Below are positions 1 to 9,770 of a stretch of DNA of 47,491 nucleotides, piece after piece. The notes under the pieces were generated by a model that ran no database searches, was not told where the DNA came from, and worked only from the letters and a program-made list of their open reading frames with translations. This stretch comes from an uncultured Enterococcus sp. (GTDB lineage Bacteria > Bacillota > Bacilli > Lactobacillales > Enterococcaceae): the NCBI RefSeq assembly GCF_913775425.1, contig NZ_CAJYIS010000066.1:1-47491 (forward strand), given 5' to 3'. Both the position numbers and the translations under genes were made by a program. Positions within the stretch are counted from its first letter, which is position 1. Each line of letters opens with the position of its first letter.

Positions 1-434
1 CCTAGACCACTTGCCATCTCTTGGATCAACGTATCCATTTGGTAAAAATCACCTTGGTCAAGCTGCGTTTGCAATTTTCCAGCACGCTCTAGTAATTTAT
101 CGTCCATCGTTTCAGCATATTCAGTATAGGCTGCAGTTATTTGCGCTTCCATATCTAATTCTTTTTGAAAAGCTGTTTTCAAAAATTCAAAGATCGTTAA
201 CGCTTCATCCACTTCAACGTATTGATCTAAATAGCCCATGTGACAATTTTTAGGCATCGTGACTTGCCCATTATCTGGTAATAATTCGCCTGTAATGATC
301 TTGATCAACGTCGATTTTCCAGCACCATTTTGTCCGATGAGCCCGACATGTTCCCCTTTATTGACTTGCAAATTAAGTTGTTCATATAAAATTTTATCTC
401 CAAATTGTTGCGTAATATCAATTAAACTAAGCAT
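1..434 (-). CDS. ABC-F family ATPase, N-terminal part (runs off left edge)
   Basis: The first 144 residues are in the window; the rest lies beyond position 1. The start is an ATG at 432-434 preceded by an AAGGGA-type ribosome binding site. A Walker A motif (GQNGAGKST) sits at about residues 34-42, followed by a G-Y-L-D-Q segment near residue 68, the form of the Q-loop region common in ABC-F proteins. No membrane segment is seen. ABC-F proteins have two ATPase domains and act on ribosomes, as translation factors or in antibiotic protection. The start resembles housekeeping YfmM-like members more than resistance types, but this is judged from one third of the protein. An ordinary ABC transporter ATPase is not excluded, since the linker and second ATPase domain are out of view. 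Confidence 0.75.
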   Translation of the reverse strand, partial: MLSLIDITQQFGDKILYEQLNLQVNKGEHVGLIGQNGAGKSTLIKIITGELLPDNGQVTMPKNCHMGYLDQYVEVDEALTIFEFLKTAFQKELDMEAQITAAYTEYAETMDDKLLERAGKLQTQLDQGDFYQMDTLIQEMASGL

Positions 435-462
435 TTTTCTTTCCCTTCTTCATGTACAGAAC

Positions 463-494
463 CAAAAACGCTGTAGACAAAATGTCTACAGCGT
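463..494 (-). terminator. Rho-independent terminator of the lac operon
   Basis: A perfect 11-bp inverted repeat (468-478 and 484-494) with a 5-nt loop is followed on the minus strand by a run of five T. It lies downstream of lacM and just before the ABC-F gene, so it should stop lac transcripts. The 90 bases between it and lacM (495-584) show nothing else I can name. Confidence 0.8.
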
Positions 495-584
495 GACGCT
501 ATTTGATTCATCTCACACTGATTTACACGGATAATCCTCAAACCAGTCTAACATGCACACTCTAAAAAGTCTAGATAAGCTACT

Positions 585-1544
585 TCACTCAAATGAAAGT
601 TCGACTTCTAACAGATGATCTTCTTGTGCGGATACCCGATAATCCGGTAACACATCGCTTCCCCAACTATCGATACCACCAACACCACGAACCGCACTAT
701 AAATAGATAATACGGTACGTCTAGCCAGCGGCAATTCCTCTTGATGGGTCGCACTTTCTAATTCTAAAGGTGTATACGGTACACACGAAAAGTGAAAGGG
801 TTTATCTAAGGCATTTACGCGCAAGTGACTTTCATGATAAGGTACGTGACGATTGTCTAATTGTGTATCACGTGTTACTTTGACCCAGTTGGTCTCCATA
901 TGCATGCCTGAGTCTTGAGGCACAAGATACGGTGCTACTGGCAGACCTTCTACATGGTATTCCCCAGGCTTTCCACCTTGTTTGCGATCTGGATACGTCT
1001 CACCAGAAAGTCCATCATACGTAAATCCAGTAGCCAAAGTAGGCATGATCATGCGTATTCCAAAAACAGGTAATTCAGGAAGATCAGCCTGTCCGTGATA
1101 TCGCGCAGTCACTTTGATCGTACCTTCCACGCCTACAGTATATGTGATATCCGTGGTAGTTTTTGGTACAGTGATCGTTTCATACGTATACGTGATTGCT
1201 ACTGTTTCGGCTTTTTGAGTCGTTTGAAATTGATTGTTTGCGGGTGCGATCGCTACTGCTGTTTGATCTTGTTGATCCACAACAACCTGAATTGCGGTAC
1301 ATTGAGTAAAGTGATCTGCACTTAACCACATGCCAGATTTCAAATGAAATTGACTTCCACGATCGTTGTCCGTCAATGCTCGCCAATAAGTCGGCTTGAT
1401 TGGACGATACAGCCACTCGCGCTGCTTGACCTTAACTGACTCTAATCCACCGGCTACATGTGAAAATAAATAGCTAAACTCTTCACCATGAACACCTAAC
1501 ACGACATCGCCATAGACGACAGCTAATTTAGCGGTATTTTTCAT
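585..1544 (-). CDS. lacM: Beta-galactosidase small subunit LacM
   Basis: This 319-residue protein matches the C-terminal part of LacZ-type enzymes (glycoside hydrolase family 2, domain 5 beta-sandwich). In lactobacilli, leuconostocs and enterococci this part is a separate subunit that joins LacL to form the active enzyme hydrolysing lactose to glucose and galactose. A segment containing R-A-L-T-D-N-D-R-G near residues 55-63 is typical of this domain. The ATG overlaps the end of lacL by 17 bases, and an AGGAGGT ribosome binding site lies inside lacL, so translation is probably coupled. The length is normal for LacM and the frame is intact. It is the last gene of the lac operon, before the terminator at 463-494. 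Confidence 0.93.
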   Translation of the reverse strand: MKNTAKLAVVYGDVVLGVHGEEFSYLFSHVAGGLESVKVKQREWLYRPIKPTYWRALTDNDRGSQFHLKSGMWLSADHFTQCTAIQVVVDQQDQTAVAIAPANNQFQTTQKAETVAITYTYETITVPKTTTDITYTVGVEGTIKVTARYHGQADLPELPVFGIRMIMPTLATGFTYDGLSGETYPDRKQGGKPGEYHVEGLPVAPYLVPQDSGMHMETNWVKVTRDTQLDNRHVPYHESHLRVNALDKPFHFSCVPYTPLELESATHQEELPLARRTVLSIYSAVRGVGGIDSWGSDVLPDYRVSAQEDHLLEVELSFE

Positions 1545-3369
1545 AATAATAAGCTACCTCCTGAATTGATGGTTTGGCCTGACGTGTGGCAAACAATAAT
1601 CCATTACCAGAAAATTCATAATCTGATGGACGATCATCAAAATCGCCACCATAACGTAATACTTCTTGTCCAGTCAACGGATCTTTACGTAAAATTGCTT
1701 GATCGATATAGTCCCAAATAAAACCACCTTGATAAGATTCAAATTCATCATACAATTCCATATATTCTTTTAGTCCACCTAAAGAATTTCCCATATTATG
1801 CATAAACTCACACAAGATAAACGGTTTTTGTCCATCTTGTTTAAAATAGGTACGGATTTCTTTGGGCGAAGCATACATACGACTTTCCATATCTGAAATG
1901 AAAGGTTTCATCGCCTCATCATAAAATACGCCTTCATAATGAACCAAACGAGATGAGTCGACTTTTTTATAATATGCATTCATCTCTTTTAATGTTTCGC
2001 CGACGAAAGATTCATTTCCTAGTGACCAAAATAAGATCGATGGATGGTTTTTAAACCATTCATAATTGGAAATCGCTCGATCCAACGTCACTTCACGCCA
2101 TACTGGATAATCACCAGGAACATTCCAAGACGGTTCGATCGCGCCCATTTTTTGCCAAGAACCATGGGTTTCTAAGTTAGTTTCAGCCATCATATAGATT
2201 CCTGCATGATCACAACGATCGTAAAACGATAAACGATTCGGATAGTGTGATGTACGAACGGCATTAATAGCATTTTCCTTCATAAACTCAATATCGAACT
2301 GTTCATCTTCATCTGTAATGACGCGACCACTTTTCGCATTCCATTCATGACGATTGACGCCATTTAATTTCAAACGTCGACCATTTAAATACATGACCTT
2401 ATCGTTTAAGACCAATTCACGAAAACCAAACGTTACAGGTGTATACGAAATGACTTTATCGTCTTTTAAGATCTCAACAATCACTTGATAACACTCTGGT
2501 GTAGTGACATCCCATAATAAAATATCAGAAAGTTCGAATTCGATCATTTTCTCACTCGACGTCTTTTGTAACAGCTCGTGTCCATCTTTTTGTACAGTAT
2601 AACGATAACACGCTCCTTCATCGCGTAATACTTTTAATTCGATCGCTACTTTTCCTGTTTTTTCTTGACTATTCACCTTAGGCTTTACTGTGATATCTTC
2701 CAAATGAATAGGGTTTTCACCAATCAATTCGACCGAACGAAAGATCCCAAAAAAACGAAAGAAATCTTGATCTTCTAAAAAAGCAGCTGTGCTTCGTTTA
2801 TATACTTCGACAGCTAATAAATTATCATTCGCTTTTAAAAATGGTGTCAAATCAAATTCTGAAGGTGTGAAACTGTCTTCTGCATAACCGATAAATTCCC
2901 CATTTAACCAAATATACATCGCTTGCTCTACACCGTTAAATCGAATCCTTACTGGACGATCAAGTAGTGCTTCTTCTAGATCAAAGGTCAAGCGATACGA
3001 GCCCACTGGATTTTCTGGATCTTGGCTAAACATCCCTTGCGTTTGATCTGGGCGACGATAACGTTTCCCTTCCCACGGATACATCGTATTGATATAGTGT
3101 AACGTATCGTAGTCAGAAAATTCGATATGTTGCGGAACACGAATCGTATCAAAACTAGAACCATCAAAGTCCGTCTGATAAAAATCTTTAGGACGAACTT
3201 GAGGGTTTTGACTATAACAAAAATCCCAAATACCATCTAAATTTTGTACACGTGATCGCTTTTGCTCATACATGTCTTTTGAGCTGTAGTTTATATGATC
3301 ACTATGTGCATCCAAACGTCCAACACGAAATATTTCTGGTTGATCTAACCATTCAATCGATGGATTCAT
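1528..3369 (-). CDS. lacL: Beta-galactosidase large subunit LacL
   Basis: This 613-residue protein holds the N-terminal sugar-binding, immunoglobulin-like and TIM-barrel domains of glycoside hydrolase family 2. The acid/base glutamate is in SLGNES (about residue 453) and the nucleophile glutamate in ILCEF (about residue 521), followed by the family's HNMGNSLG segment. The protein stops where LacZ would continue into the domain supplied by LacM, so the split is natural and not a frameshift: lacL and lacM overlap, are in different frames and both have full family length. The ribosome binding site before the ATG (AGGTAG) is weak. The gene starts 20 bases after the permease gene and is probably cotranscribed with it. 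Confidence 0.95.
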   Translation of the reverse strand: MNPSIEWLDQPEIFRVGRLDAHSDHINYSSKDMYEQKRSRVQNLDGIWDFCYSQNPQVRPKDFYQTDFDGSSFDTIRVPQHIEFSDYDTLHYINTMYPWEGKRYRRPDQTQGMFSQDPENPVGSYRLTFDLEEALLDRPVRIRFNGVEQAMYIWLNGEFIGYAEDSFTPSEFDLTPFLKANDNLLAVEVYKRSTAAFLEDQDFFRFFGIFRSVELIGENPIHLEDITVKPKVNSQEKTGKVAIELKVLRDEGACYRYTVQKDGHELLQKTSSEKMIEFELSDILLWDVTTPECYQVIVEILKDDKVISYTPVTFGFRELVLNDKVMYLNGRRLKLNGVNRHEWNAKSGRVITDEDEQFDIEFMKENAINAVRTSHYPNRLSFYDRCDHAGIYMMAETNLETHGSWQKMGAIEPSWNVPGDYPVWREVTLDRAISNYEWFKNHPSILFWSLGNESFVGETLKEMNAYYKKVDSSRLVHYEGVFYDEAMKPFISDMESRMYASPKEIRTYFKQDGQKPFILCEFMHNMGNSLGGLKEYMELYDEFESYQGGFIWDYIDQAILRKDPLTGQEVLRYGGDFDDRPSDYEFSGNGLLFATRQAKPSIQEVAYYYEKYR

Positions 3370-3389
3370 TCCACTACCTACTTTCTTTT

Positions 3390-4823
3390 TTAGCTTGCAG
3401 AAGAAACTGCTTGCTGAGCGGTAAACTCTGCTTCTAGTTCTGCTACAATTTTTTTATGTTTTTTCTCAGTTAGCGTTACTTTAAAGGCAAACACTAAACC
3501 TGAGAGAATCATTAAAGCTGCGGGTAAATAAAACGCATAAATCTTAAAGACGGTAACATCTTTCGTCGTGATTTCTTGGAACGTAGCGTTACCTGTCATG
3601 CCGGCTGCGATCGCTACAATTCCTACGATCCCGTTAGATAATGCACCAGCGATTTTGTCTAATAATGGACGAATCGATAAGGTAACAGCTTCATTCCGTA
3701 CCCCATTTTTCCATTGACCATATTCAACAGCATCCGTAATCGTCATCAATGCGGACAAAAAGATCAATTGTTGTGGGAAATAAAATAAAATCAAGCCGAC
3801 TAAGATCAAACCTAAGTGTTGACCTGCAATACTAAAGAAAATATAAGACGATGCCATCACCGCAAGTCCGATCAAATACACATATCGTCTAGAAATCAAA
3901 CGAGTTAAGGTTGGAAATAGCGGTACTGCGATAATGCCTAGCGCTGCTGCTACGAATCCTACTAACCAAAATGCTGAAGCATCACCATAAACAAATTTAA
4001 AGTACAATAACAATACAGCCGTCGTCGCGACATTCGCGATCGCATACGCAATGTATGATAATGATAACCACATCAACTGATCATTTTGTGCAATCGCTTT
4101 AAATACTGTGCGCATCGTTACTTTTTCAGTTTGTTGACGGATAACGCTATCATTTTCTTTAGTGTTTAAAGCTGTAATGATCGCACTTCCTGCAGCAACG
4201 ATGGCAACGATGATTCCAAACCAAAACCAACCAGAAGCTCCTTGCTCACCTTTTTGGCCAGTCATCAAATACGTAAAGAAAATTGTAATCGGTACCACTA
4301 CTAAAGTCGTTCCATTAGCACCTAGCGATGAACCAAAACGAGCAAATGTTGCCAAATTCTCACGCTCTTTTGTTTCTGTACTCAAAGCCGGGATCATTGA
4401 CCAAAACGCGATATCTTTAAATGAATAAAATGAATCTAATAAGATAAAACAAATACCAAATAATATTACAAATAATACCGGGTTCGTTTCTGGTAAACCA
4501 AAAAAGTTCGTAAATAATGGAATCAATAGTAATGAACTCATCACACCACCAACAACTAGCCATGGTTTAAATTTACCATATTTGGTTCTCGTATTGTCGA
4601 TGACTCCCCCAATGATTGGATCAAATAAAATCTCGACTAAACGAATCCCCACGACCAAAGTAGTGACGATCCCAATCAATTTTGCTGCTGTAGCTTTATC
4701 TGTATTGGCAAACATCGAACTGGTGACAAACAACATAAAATACGTACTTAGTGTTACATAAAATACATCATGACCAAAAGCACCAAAAGCATAACTAATT
4801 CGTTGACCTAGTTTTTTCCCCAT
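3390..4823 (-). CDS. lacS: Lactose/galactoside permease of the GPH family (LacS-like, no IIA domain)
   Basis: This 477-residue membrane protein has about twelve hydrophobic segments and an N-terminus (G-Q-R-I-S-Y-A-F-G-A-F-G) close to that of LacS, a cation/sugar symporter of the glycoside-pentoside-hexuronide family. Streptococcal LacS carries an extra C-terminal IIA domain of about 160 residues that is phosphorylated by HPr. Here the chain ends soon after the last membrane segment in a short charged tail, so direct control by HPr-P through such a domain is not expected. It is first in the operon with lacL and lacM, which supports a beta-galactoside substrate. The ATG at 4821-4823 was chosen for its AAGAGGG ribosome binding site about 10 bases upstream. 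Substrate specificity is inferred from context. Confidence 0.85.
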   Translation of the reverse strand: MGKKLGQRISYAFGAFGHDVFYVTLSTYFMLFVTSSMFANTDKATAAKLIGIVTTLVVGIRLVEILFDPIIGGVIDNTRTKYGKFKPWLVVGGVMSSLLLIPLFTNFFGLPETNPVLFVILFGICFILLDSFYSFKDIAFWSMIPALSTETKERENLATFARFGSSLGANGTTLVVVPITIFFTYLMTGQKGEQGASGWFWFGIIVAIVAAGSAIITALNTKENDSVIRQQTEKVTMRTVFKAIAQNDQLMWLSLSYIAYAIANVATTAVLLLYFKFVYGDASAFWLVGFVAAALGIIAVPLFPTLTRLISRRYVYLIGLAVMASSYIFFSIAGQHLGLILVGLILFYFPQQLIFLSALMTITDAVEYGQWKNGVRNEAVTLSIRPLLDKIAGALSNGIVGIVAIAAGMTGNATFQEITTKDVTVFKIYAFYLPAALMILSGLVFAFKVTLTEKKHKKIVAELEAEFTAQQAVSSAS

Positions 4824-4846
4824 AATCCATCATCCCTCTTAAAAAA

Positions 4847-4874
4847 TATTTAACGCTTTCATAAACCTAGTATA
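4847..4874 (-). promoter_or_regulatory. lac operon promoter with candidate cre site
   Basis: On the minus strand a TATACT -10 box lies at 4869-4874 with no good -35 box 16-17 bases upstream, as expected for a promoter needing an activator such as the divergent AraC-type protein. Just downstream, 4847-4862 reads ATGAAAGCGTTAAATA, matching the CcpA cre consensus except at two positions. A cre over the start point would fit catabolite repression. An A/T-flanked ACGT core (4884-4894) covers the -35 region and could be an activator site. All of this is inferred from sequence. Confidence 0.5.
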
Positions 4875-4964
4875 GCAGTTAATAAAACGTTTTCCTTATG
4901 TTTTTGTCGCACTTATTTAACAAAATGTTGCATATTATGCTAAAGTAAGCAGAGAGGTGATTTT

Positions 4965-5867
4965 ATGGAACAAGCGATTTTTTCAGTTTTACCACAACGA
5001 ACGATCCAAGCTTCTTTGCAATTTGAATTTTGTGGTTTTTCCAAAACACTAGATCATCATTCATTTGGTCCAGCTGTACGTGATCTATATATTTTACATT
5101 TAGTGTTAGATGGTGAAGGAATGTATACCGTCAAAAATAAACAATATAGTCTTAAAAAAGGCGATTTTTTTCTGATCCGACCTCATGACACTACTTTCTA
5201 CAGTTCCTCGATCAAAGATCCTTGGAGCTATATTTGGCTAGCCTTTAGCGGTGTGACTGCAGATCAGATCATCACGAAAAGCTGTTTAGAACGAGATTAC
5301 TATGTCGCTTCAACGACAAATATCACACCTTATATCAGTACGATCCAAGCATGTTTAGAATTAGATCATAGTGACTTGATCCAAGAATTGAAGCTCACCG
5401 AACTGACCTATCGCTTTTTAGCTCTCTTTGTACAAGATGCGGTCAATTCTGAGCCGAATATTGCTCAAAAAGTGTCTCCACTGATCTTACAAGTGATCCA
5501 ATTGATCAAAGAAGAGTATCAAACGATCTCAATCCAACAATTGGCTGCAACTCTAGCTGTCAATCGTAGTCATCTTTCACGTCAATTCAAAAAAGAGATG
5601 AATATGACGATCCAACAATGGTTGATGAGTATTCGGATCAATCAAGCTGCTTTTTTACTAATCAATACCGATCAAAGTGTTGAAAGCATCAGTGAAGCTG
5701 TCGGGTTCTCTAGTTTGGTTTCATTTAGTCGTGCTTTTCATCGCTATACTAATGAAGCTCCGACTACTTATCGTAAACGTGTACATCAACCTGAAGGCTC
5801 TATCGATTCTTTTGAAACGTTGATCAGACGTATCGCAAAACAATCCCCTACGACTCGTTCCACATAA
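4965..5867 (+). CDS. AraC-family transcriptional regulator of the lac operon
   Basis: This 300-residue protein has an N-terminal cupin-type sugar-sensing region (about residues 20-130, with G-D-F-F-L-I-R-P typical of the fold) and a C-terminal AraC DNA-binding domain with two helix-turn-helix motifs (about residues 185-285). The second motif includes V-G-F-S-S-L-V-S-F-S-R-A-F-H-R. It is divergent from the lacS-lacL-lacM operon across 141 bases, the usual arrangement for a local activator. An AGAGAGGTGA ribosome binding site precedes the ATG. The likely inducer is a galactoside or a derivative, inferred only from position. The 3' end is convergent with rpoC across a dispersed repeat. Confidence 0.88.
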   Translation: MEQAIFSVLPQRTIQASLQFEFCGFSKTLDHHSFGPAVRDLYILHLVLDGEGMYTVKNKQYSLKKGDFFLIRPHDTTFYSSSIKDPWSYIWLAFSGVTADQIITKSCLERDYYVASTTNITPYISTIQACLELDHSDLIQELKLTELTYRFLALFVQDAVNSEPNIAQKVSPLILQVIQLIKEEYQTISIQQLAATLAVNRSHLSRQFKKEMNMTIQQWLMSIRINQAAFLLINTDQSVESISEAVGFSSLVSFSRAFHRYTNEAPTTYRKRVHQPEGSIDSFETLIRRIAKQSPTTRST

Positions 5868-5901
5868 AAAAGGTGATGTGACAAAAATCTGTCACATCAC
5901 C
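5866..5901 (-). terminator. Terminator hairpin for rpoBC transcripts (end of repeat copy A)
   Basis: A perfect 12-bp stem (5872-5883 with 5890-5901) and 6-nt loop is followed by six T on the minus strand and has no T run on the plus strand. It should therefore end the rpoB-rpoC transcript. It begins within five bases of the araC stop codon. Confidence 0.75.
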
Positions 5902-6028
5902 CAAAAATCAAATAAACAGCATACCCGAAATAGTAGTTTCAAAAAAAGCCGAATAATAACCGAAATAGACAAAGCTATTATCGGAATTATTCGGCTTATT
6001 TCATTTAGCTGTCCATTTCTGACACAGC
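5872..6028. repeat. Dispersed palindromic element, copy A
   Basis: The copy consists of a 30-base hairpin (5872-5901), a spacer, a central long imperfect hairpin (5946-5997) with arms AAGCCGAATAAT and ATTATTCGGCTT, and a right end with GACACAGC at 6021-6028. It matches copies at 14713-14878 and, inverted, 22289-22463. It fills the gap between convergent araC and rpoC. The central arms differ from copies B and C at both sides in a compensating way (GAATAAT with ATTATTC instead of GCATCAT with ATGATGC), which supports selection for the fold. Confidence 0.8.
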
Positions 6029-6039
6029 TTCATTTTTGA

Positions 6040-9000
6040 TTATACTTCTTGATTGTTTGCCAATGCATCTTCGACAGCCATTTGTGCTTCAATATCAGAG
6101 ATACTGTAGACATTTTCGCTTACGACTGATACTTCTTTTGGCTCCATGTTACGGTAACGAGCCATACCAGTACCAGCAGGAATAATTTTCCCGATGATAA
6201 CATTTTCTTTCAATCCAAGTAATGGATCTTTTTTACCACGGATCGCAGCATCTGTTAATACACGAGTTGTTTCTTGGAATGACGCAGCAGATAAGAAACT
6301 GTTTGTTTCTAATGATGCTTTGGTAATTCCTAGTAACACTGGACGTGCAGTGGCTGGTACGCCACCTGCTACTAATGTTTCGTAGTTACGATCTTTAAAG
6401 TCAGCGATATCTAATAATGTTCCTGGTAAGATATCTGTATCACCTGGATCCATCACGCGAACTTTACGTAACATTTGACGAACCATTACTTCGATATGTT
6501 TATCGCCGATTTCTACCCCTTGCATACGGTATACACGTTGTACTTCACGCAATAGATAATTTTCAACTGATAATACATCACGAACTTGTAACAATTGTTT
6601 TGGATCGATCGAACCTTCAGTAAGTGGTGCACCACGATGAATCATGTCGCCTTCCACTACTTTCATACGTGCTGTAAATGGTACAGTATACGTACGAGTA
6701 TCTGTTTGACCTTTGATCGTTACTTCTTTTGTACGTGTAGCAGAATCTTCAGAGATGTCGATTACATCACCAGTAACTTCAGTGATGACCGCTTGCCCTT
6801 TAGGATTACGTGCTTCAAAGATTTCTTGGACACGAGGAAGCCCTTGAGTAATATCGTCTCCGGCAACCCCACCGGTATGGAATGTACGCATTGTTAACTG
6901 TGTACCAGGTTCACCGATTGATTGGGCAGCGATCGTTCCAACTGCTTCACCAACTTCAACTTGAGCACCAGTCGCTAAGTTACGACCATAACAATGTTTA
7001 CATACACCGTGTTTTGTATTACATGTAAATACCGAACGGATCGATACCATTTCGATTCCTGCTTCGATGATTTGTTTTGCAAGATCTTCAGTGATTAATT
7101 CGTTTGTACCCACGATAATCGCACCTGTTTCAGGATCTAAAACAGCTTTACGTGTGTAACGACCAATTAAACGCTCTTCTAGTGATTCGATGATTTCGTT
7201 ACCTTCAGTAATCGCACGAATATCTAAACCACGATCAGTTCCACAATCGTCTTCACGGATGATCACATCTTGAGCAACGTCTACTAGACGACGAGTCAAG
7301 TAACCTGAATCGGCAGTCTTCAAGGCAGTATCGGTCATTCCTTTACGAGCTCCATGGGTAGAGATAAACATCTCTAAGACAGTTAGTCCTTCACGGAAGT
7401 TTGAGATGATCGGTAACTCCATGATTCGACCATTCGGAGCGGCCATCAATCCACGCATACCAGCAAGCTGAGTAAAGTTGGAGATGTTACCACGGGCTCC
7501 AGAATCTGACATCATAAAGATTGGATTTTTCGCATCTAAAGATTCCATCAGTTTTTGTTGGATTTGATCTTTAGCGCCATTCCAAACCGCAATTACGCGT
7601 TCATAACGTTCATCGTCTGTAATCAAACCACGACGGAATTGTTTCGTAATCACTTCTACTTGATGATGGGCTTCTTCAATAATTTCTTGCTTCTCATGTA
7701 AGACCATGATATCCGCAATCCCTACTGTGATCCCAGCAGTTGTAGAATGTTTGTATCCTAAGTCTTTCATACGGTCAAGCATGTGAGACGTTTCGGTTAC
7801 TTTAAAACGTTTGAAGACTTCAGCGATGATATTTCCTAGATTTTTCTTCTTGAATGGTCCCACAAGTTCTTGTTCTTTGATAAACGTTGGGATATCTGAT
7901 CCAGCACCGACAAAGTATTTGTCAGGTGTTTGGACTGTCAAGTTGAAATCAGTCGGTTCATTTAAATAAGGGAATTCTGGTGGCATGATTGAGTTAAAGA
8001 TAATCTTACCAACAGTAGTTACCATTAATTTATTGCGTTGTTCTTCAGTAAATGGTTTGTCACCTAAAGTTTTAGGATTTACAGCAATACGTGAATGTAA
8101 ATGCACGTAGCCATTGCGCCATGCAGTCACTGCTTCATCCATATCACGGAAGATCATGCCTTCGCCTTCGCGATTAGATTCTTCCATTGTTAAGTAATAG
8201 TTTCCTAATACCATATCCTGAGAAGGCGTTACAACTGGTTTACCATCTTTAGGGTTCAAGATATTTTGAGCCGCAAGCATCAACATACGCGCTTCTGCTT
8301 GTGCTTCTTCATTTAATGGTACGTGAACGGCCATTTGGTCTCCATCGAAATCGGCATTGTACGCTTCACAAACAAGTGGATGCAAGCGGATCGCACGACC
8401 TTCAACTAAAACTGGTTCAAAGGCTTGGATACCTAAACGGTGAAGCGTAGGTGCCCGGTTCAACAGTACTGGATGCTCTCTGATGACGTCTTCTAAAACG
8501 TCCCAAACTTCATCTTCTTGGCGTTCGATCTTACGTTTTGCGTTTTTGATGTTTGATGCAAGTTCGCGTTGAACTAACTCGCGCATCACAAATGGTTTAA
8601 ATAACTCGATTGCCATTTCTTTAGGTAATCCACATTGATACATTTTTAAGAATGGTCCTACTACGATTACTGAACGACCAGAGTAATCGACACGTTTACC
8701 AAGTAAGTTTTGACGGAAACGACCTTGTTTCCCTTTCAACATATGAGAAAGAGATTTCAATGGACGGTTACCTGGTCCAGTCACTGGACGGCCACGACGA
8801 CCATTATCGATCAACGCGTCAACAGCTTCTTGCAACATGCGTTTTTCATTTTGAACAATGATATTTGGCGCGTTTAAGTCTAATAAACGTTTCAAACGAT
8901 TGTTACGGTTGATCACACGACGGTATAGATCATTTAAATCAGAAGTCGCAAAACGACCACCTTCTAATTGAACCATCGGACGTAGATCTGGAGGAATAAC

Positions 9001-9696
9001 AGGAATAACATCCATTACCATCCAACTTGGTTTGTTACCAGAAGCACGGAAAGCTTCTAAAATATCTAGACGACGAATCGCACGTGTCCGTTTTTGACCT
9101 GAAGCAGTTTTCAATTCTTCTTTTAATTCAACAACTTCACCATCAAGATCAACAGTTTCCAACAATTGACGGATTGCTTCAGCACCCATCGCAGCATTGA
9201 ATTCTTGACCATATTGTGCACGTTTTTCGCGGTATTCGCGTTCAGTCAATAATTGTTTTTTCTCTAAGCTAGTATTTCCAGCATCGATTACAACATATGA
9301 GGCAAAATAAATGACTTCTTCTAAGGCACGAGGGCTCATGTCTAATACAAGACCCATACGTGAAGGAATTCCTTTAAAGTACCAGATATGTGAAACAGGT
9401 GCTGCTAGTTCGATGTGACCCATACGTTCACGACGAACTTTTGAACGAGTGACTTCTACGCCACAACGGTCACAAACGATTCCTTTATAACGGATACGTT
9501 TGTATTTTCCACAAGCACATTCCCAATCTTTTGTAGGACCAAAAATACGCTCGTCGAATAGACCTTCACGTTCAGGTTTTAAAGTACGATAGTTAATAGT
9601 CTCAGGTTTTTTTACTTCACCATAAGACCAGCTTCTGATTTTTTCTGGAGAAGCTAAACCGATTTGCATACTTTCGAATTTATTTACATCGATCAA
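6040..9696 (-). CDS. rpoC: DNA-directed RNA polymerase subunit beta'
   Basis: This is the catalytic beta' subunit, 1218 residues from the chosen start. The N-terminal zinc site (C-A-C-G-K then C-D-R-C-G), the magnesium-binding [12 protein letters not shown] and the second cysteine cluster ([13 protein letters not shown]) are intact. The reading frame is open to an ATG at 9717, but the start is better placed at TTG 9694-9696. A GGAGGG ribosome binding site lies 8 bases before it (9705-9710), the protein then begins (L/M)-I-D-V-N-K-F-E like enterococcal RpoC, and the length agrees with the family. It is cotranscribed with rpoB across 74 bases that hold a strong hairpin. Confidence 0.98.
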   Translation of the reverse strand: MIDVNKFESMQIGLASPEKIRSWSYGEVKKPETINYRTLKPEREGLFDERIFGPTKDWECACGKYKRIRYKGIVCDRCGVEVTRSKVRRERMGHIELAAPVSHIWYFKGIPSRMGLVLDMSPRALEEVIYFASYVVIDAGNTSLEKKQLLTEREYREKRAQYGQEFNAAMGAEAIRQLLETVDLDGEVVELKEELKTASGQKRTRAIRRLDILEAFRASGNKPSWMVMDVIPVIPPDLRPMVQLEGGRFATSDLNDLYRRVINRNNRLKRLLDLNAPNIIVQNEKRMLQEAVDALIDNGRRGRPVTGPGNRPLKSLSHMLKGKQGRFRQNLLGKRVDYSGRSVIVVGPFLKMYQCGLPKEMAIELFKPFVMRELVQRELASNIKNAKRKIERQEDEVWDVLEDVIREHPVLLNRAPTLHRLGIQAFEPVLVEGRAIRLHPLVCEAYNADFDGDQMAVHVPLNEEAQAEARMLMLAAQNILNPKDGKPVVTPSQDMVLGNYYLTMEESNREGEGMIFRDMDEAVTAWRNGYVHLHSRIAVNPKTLGDKPFTEEQRNKLMVTTVGKIIFNSIMPPEFPYLNEPTDFNLTVQTPDKYFVGAGSDIPTFIKEQELVGPFKKKNLGNIIAEVFKRFKVTETSHMLDRMKDLGYKHSTTAGITVGIADIMVLHEKQEIIEEAHHQVEVITKQFRRGLITDDERYERVIAVWNGAKDQIQQKLMESLDAKNPIFMMSDSGARGNISNFTQLAGMRGLMAAPNGRIMELPIISNFREGLTVLEMFISTHGARKGMTDTALKTADSGYLTRRLVDVAQDVIIREDDCGTDRGLDIRAITEGNEIIESLEERLIGRYTRKAVLDPETGAIIVGTNELITEDLAKQIIEAGIEMVSIRSVFTCNTKHGVCKHCYGRNLATGAQVEVGEAVGTIAAQSIGEPGTQLTMRTFHTGGVAGDDITQGLPRVQEIFEARNPKGQAVITEVTGDVIDISEDSATRTKEVTIKGQTDTRTYTVPFTARMKVVEGDMIHRGAPLTEGSIDPKQLLQVRDVLSVENYLLREVQRVYRMQGVEIGDKHIEVMVRQMLRKVRVMDPGDTDILPGTLLDIADFKDRNYETLVAGGVPATARPVLLGITKASLETNSFLSAASFQETTRVLTDAAIRGKKDPLLGLKENVIIGKIIPAGTGMARYRNMEPKEVSVVSENVYSISDIEAQMAVEDALANNQEV

Positions 9697-9735
9697 AAGG
9701 GGTTCCCTCCATTTCATTTCACGGCTGAATCAAAC

Positions 9736-9769
9736 AAGTAGGTCACTTTGCTAAGCAAAGTGACTACTT
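9736..9769. other. Hairpin between rpoB and rpoC
   Basis: GTCACTTTGC (9742-9751) pairs with GCAAAGTGAC (9755-9764) across a 3-nt loop. The stem extends by AAGTA/TACTT after a one-base bulge, giving 15 pairs. On the minus strand it starts directly after the rpoB stop and is followed by GTTTGATT, only a weak T tail. It may be a partial terminator, an RNA processing site or a stabilising 3' end for rpoB. Confidence 0.7.
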
Positions 9770-9770
9770 T

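Noticed and set aside
1528-1544. lacL/lacM as one lacZ gene broken by a frameshift
   Set aside because: Both parts have full family length, lacM has its own ribosome binding site and start, and split LacL/LacM enzymes are well known.
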